The translations under genes and the position numbers were made by a program. A stretch of 6,515 nt of DNA from Acidobacteriota bacterium (GTDB lineage: Bacteria > Acidobacteriota > Terriglobia > Versatilivoradales > Versatilivoraceae). Of this stretch, positions 5,724-6,515 are shown one piece after another. Numbering within the stretch: the first letter of the stretch is position 1; every line of letters starts with the position of its first letter. Where the stretch lies: the NCBI GenBank assembly GCA_026706225.1, contig JAPOZE010000598.1, forward strand, positions 1 through 6,515, written 5' to 3'. The notes under the pieces were generated by a model. It saw only the letters and a list, made by a program, of their open reading frames with translations, searched no databases and was not told where the DNA came from.

Positions 5724-6515
5724 CCCATTGACGCCATTCCGGAAAGCCCAGCAGTTGATCCAGCTCCTCGAAAGTGGCCAGCTCGTCCAGGTACGCTTCG
5801 GGTGCCCCCCCCTCCTTCAATTTCCCCAAGGTGCGTTCCATGGCCCGGACCGAGGCCATCAGGGTGGTCAGGGCGTAGGCGACGACCTTGTATCCCAGGG
5901 TCCGGAGTTGCTCGAGGGAGAGCAGGGGAGTCTTGCCCCGTTCGACCAGGTTGATCATGAGCGGTTTGTGGAAGGAAGCGCTGATCCGCTCGATCTGATC
6001 CAGGCTGGTCGGGGCCTCGATGAAGAGGATGTCGGCTCCCGCCTCCTGGTAGAGCTTTCCCCTGCGAATGGCATCGTCGAATCCGGTGACGGCGATGGCA
6101 TCGGTTCGGGCGATGATCAGAAACCGGTCGTTGCGCCTGGCGGCGACGGCCGCCTCCAGCTTGCCCGCCATCTCCGAAGCTTCAACCAACTGCTTCCCCG
6201 GCGTGTGCCCGCACTTCTTGGGGATGAGCTGATCCTCCAGTTGGATGGCCTGGGCTCCGGCCGCCTCGTATTCCTCCACGGTCCGGCGCACATTGACCAC
6301 TCCGCCGAATCCCGTATCGGCGTCCGCCAGAACGGGGATCTCGACGCAGCGGACCAGGTGGTGCAACCGCTCCAACATCTCGGAAAAGGAGATCAGGCCC
6401 GCGTCGGGGAGGCCGAGGTGGGAGGCGGAGTGCCCGAATCCGGAGAGGTAGACGGCCTCGAAGCCGCAACGCTCCACCACTTTGGCGGAGACCATGTCGT
6501 AACAGGCGGGGACCA
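5695..6515 (-). CDS. Isocitrate lyase/PEP mutase-superfamily enzyme (methylisocitrate lyase-like), 5'-truncated by window edge
   Basis: This is a member of the isocitrate lyase/PEP mutase superfamily of Mg2+-dependent TIM-barrel enzymes that make or break C-C or P-C bonds in 2-oxo or hydroxy acids. The frame is open to the window edge; residues before the ATG at 6495 (VPACYD) fit the family's usual N-terminus, so the true start lies outside and about 10-25 residues are missing. Numbering from that ATG: LADADTGFGG at 56-65 supplies the metal-binding aspartates 58 and 60, QLEDQ is at 85-89, and KKCGH at 93-97 carries the catalytic Cys95 of the lyase-type members. IIARTDA at 127-133 and NLVERGKTP at 182-190 follow. 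KKCGH points to a lyase, such as 2-methylisocitrate lyase, or to a related 2,3-dialkylmalate lyase, rather than a true PEP mutase. No prpC or prpD partner is in view. It converges on the methyltransferase gene with a 20-bp gap. Confidence 0.88.
   Translation of the reverse strand, partial: VPACYDMVSAKVVERCGFEAVYLSGFGHSASHLGLPDAGLISFSEMLERLHHLVRCVEIPVLADADTGFGGVVNVRRTVEEYEAAGAQAIQLEDQLIPKKCGHTPGKQLVEASEMAGKLEAAVAARRNDRFLIIARTDAIAVTGFDDAIRRGKLYQEAGADILFIEAPTSLDQIERISASFHKPLMINLVERGKTPLLSLEQLRTLGYKVVAYALTTLMASVRAMERTLGKLKEGGAPEAYLDELATFEELDQLLGFPEWRQWENRFRKGSG

Noticed and set aside
1..6515. A mobile element, defence system or new multi-gene system
   Set aside because: No transposase, integrase, nuclease, toxin, long direct or terminal repeats or CRISPR-like spacing is seen. 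All five genes belong to common families, and coding composition looks even across the window.

Overview
The window is a GC-rich bacterial chromosomal segment (roughly 60% G+C by eye) with five protein-coding genes, two of them cut by the window edges. A lipoprotein-like signal peptide and a long SppA with two peptidase domains suggest a Gram-negative-type envelope. The mix of families would suit an Acidobacteriota-like or similar environmental lineage, but the sequence has no phylogenetic marker, so this is a weak guess. I see no tRNA, rRNA, CRISPR array, transposase, integrase or phage gene.

Layout: (1) 1-759, plus strand: the C-terminal part of a CNNM/CorC-type membrane protein (CBS pair plus CorC_HlyC domain); its N-terminus lies outside the window. 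(2) 827-2563, minus strand: complete sppA, converging on gene 1. (3) 2564-2827: a 264-bp divergent intergenic region with a short tandem repeat and a strong hairpin. (4) 2828-4537, plus strand: an exported DUF885-family putative zinc peptidase. (5) 4538-4666: a 129-bp spacer rich in inverted repeats. (6) 4667-5674, plus strand: a stand-alone homocysteine S-methyltransferase-family enzyme, followed by a hairpin with a short T run that looks like an intrinsic terminator. (7) 5695-6515, minus strand: an isocitrate lyase/PEP mutase-superfamily enzyme converging on gene 6; its first residues lie outside the window.

Three of the genes (CNNM-like, SppA, DUF885) act at or in the envelope. SppA degrades signal-peptide remnants in the membrane and the DUF885 protein probably cleaves peptides outside the cytoplasm, so the divergent pair could share a proteolysis theme. 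The last two genes are cytoplasmic TIM-barrel enzymes of small-molecule metabolism. Nothing ties the five into one pathway. No new biological system is evident: this looks like an ordinary housekeeping region, and the points worth a second look are small-scale (start choice, hairpins, an enlarged loop, unresolved enzyme specificity).
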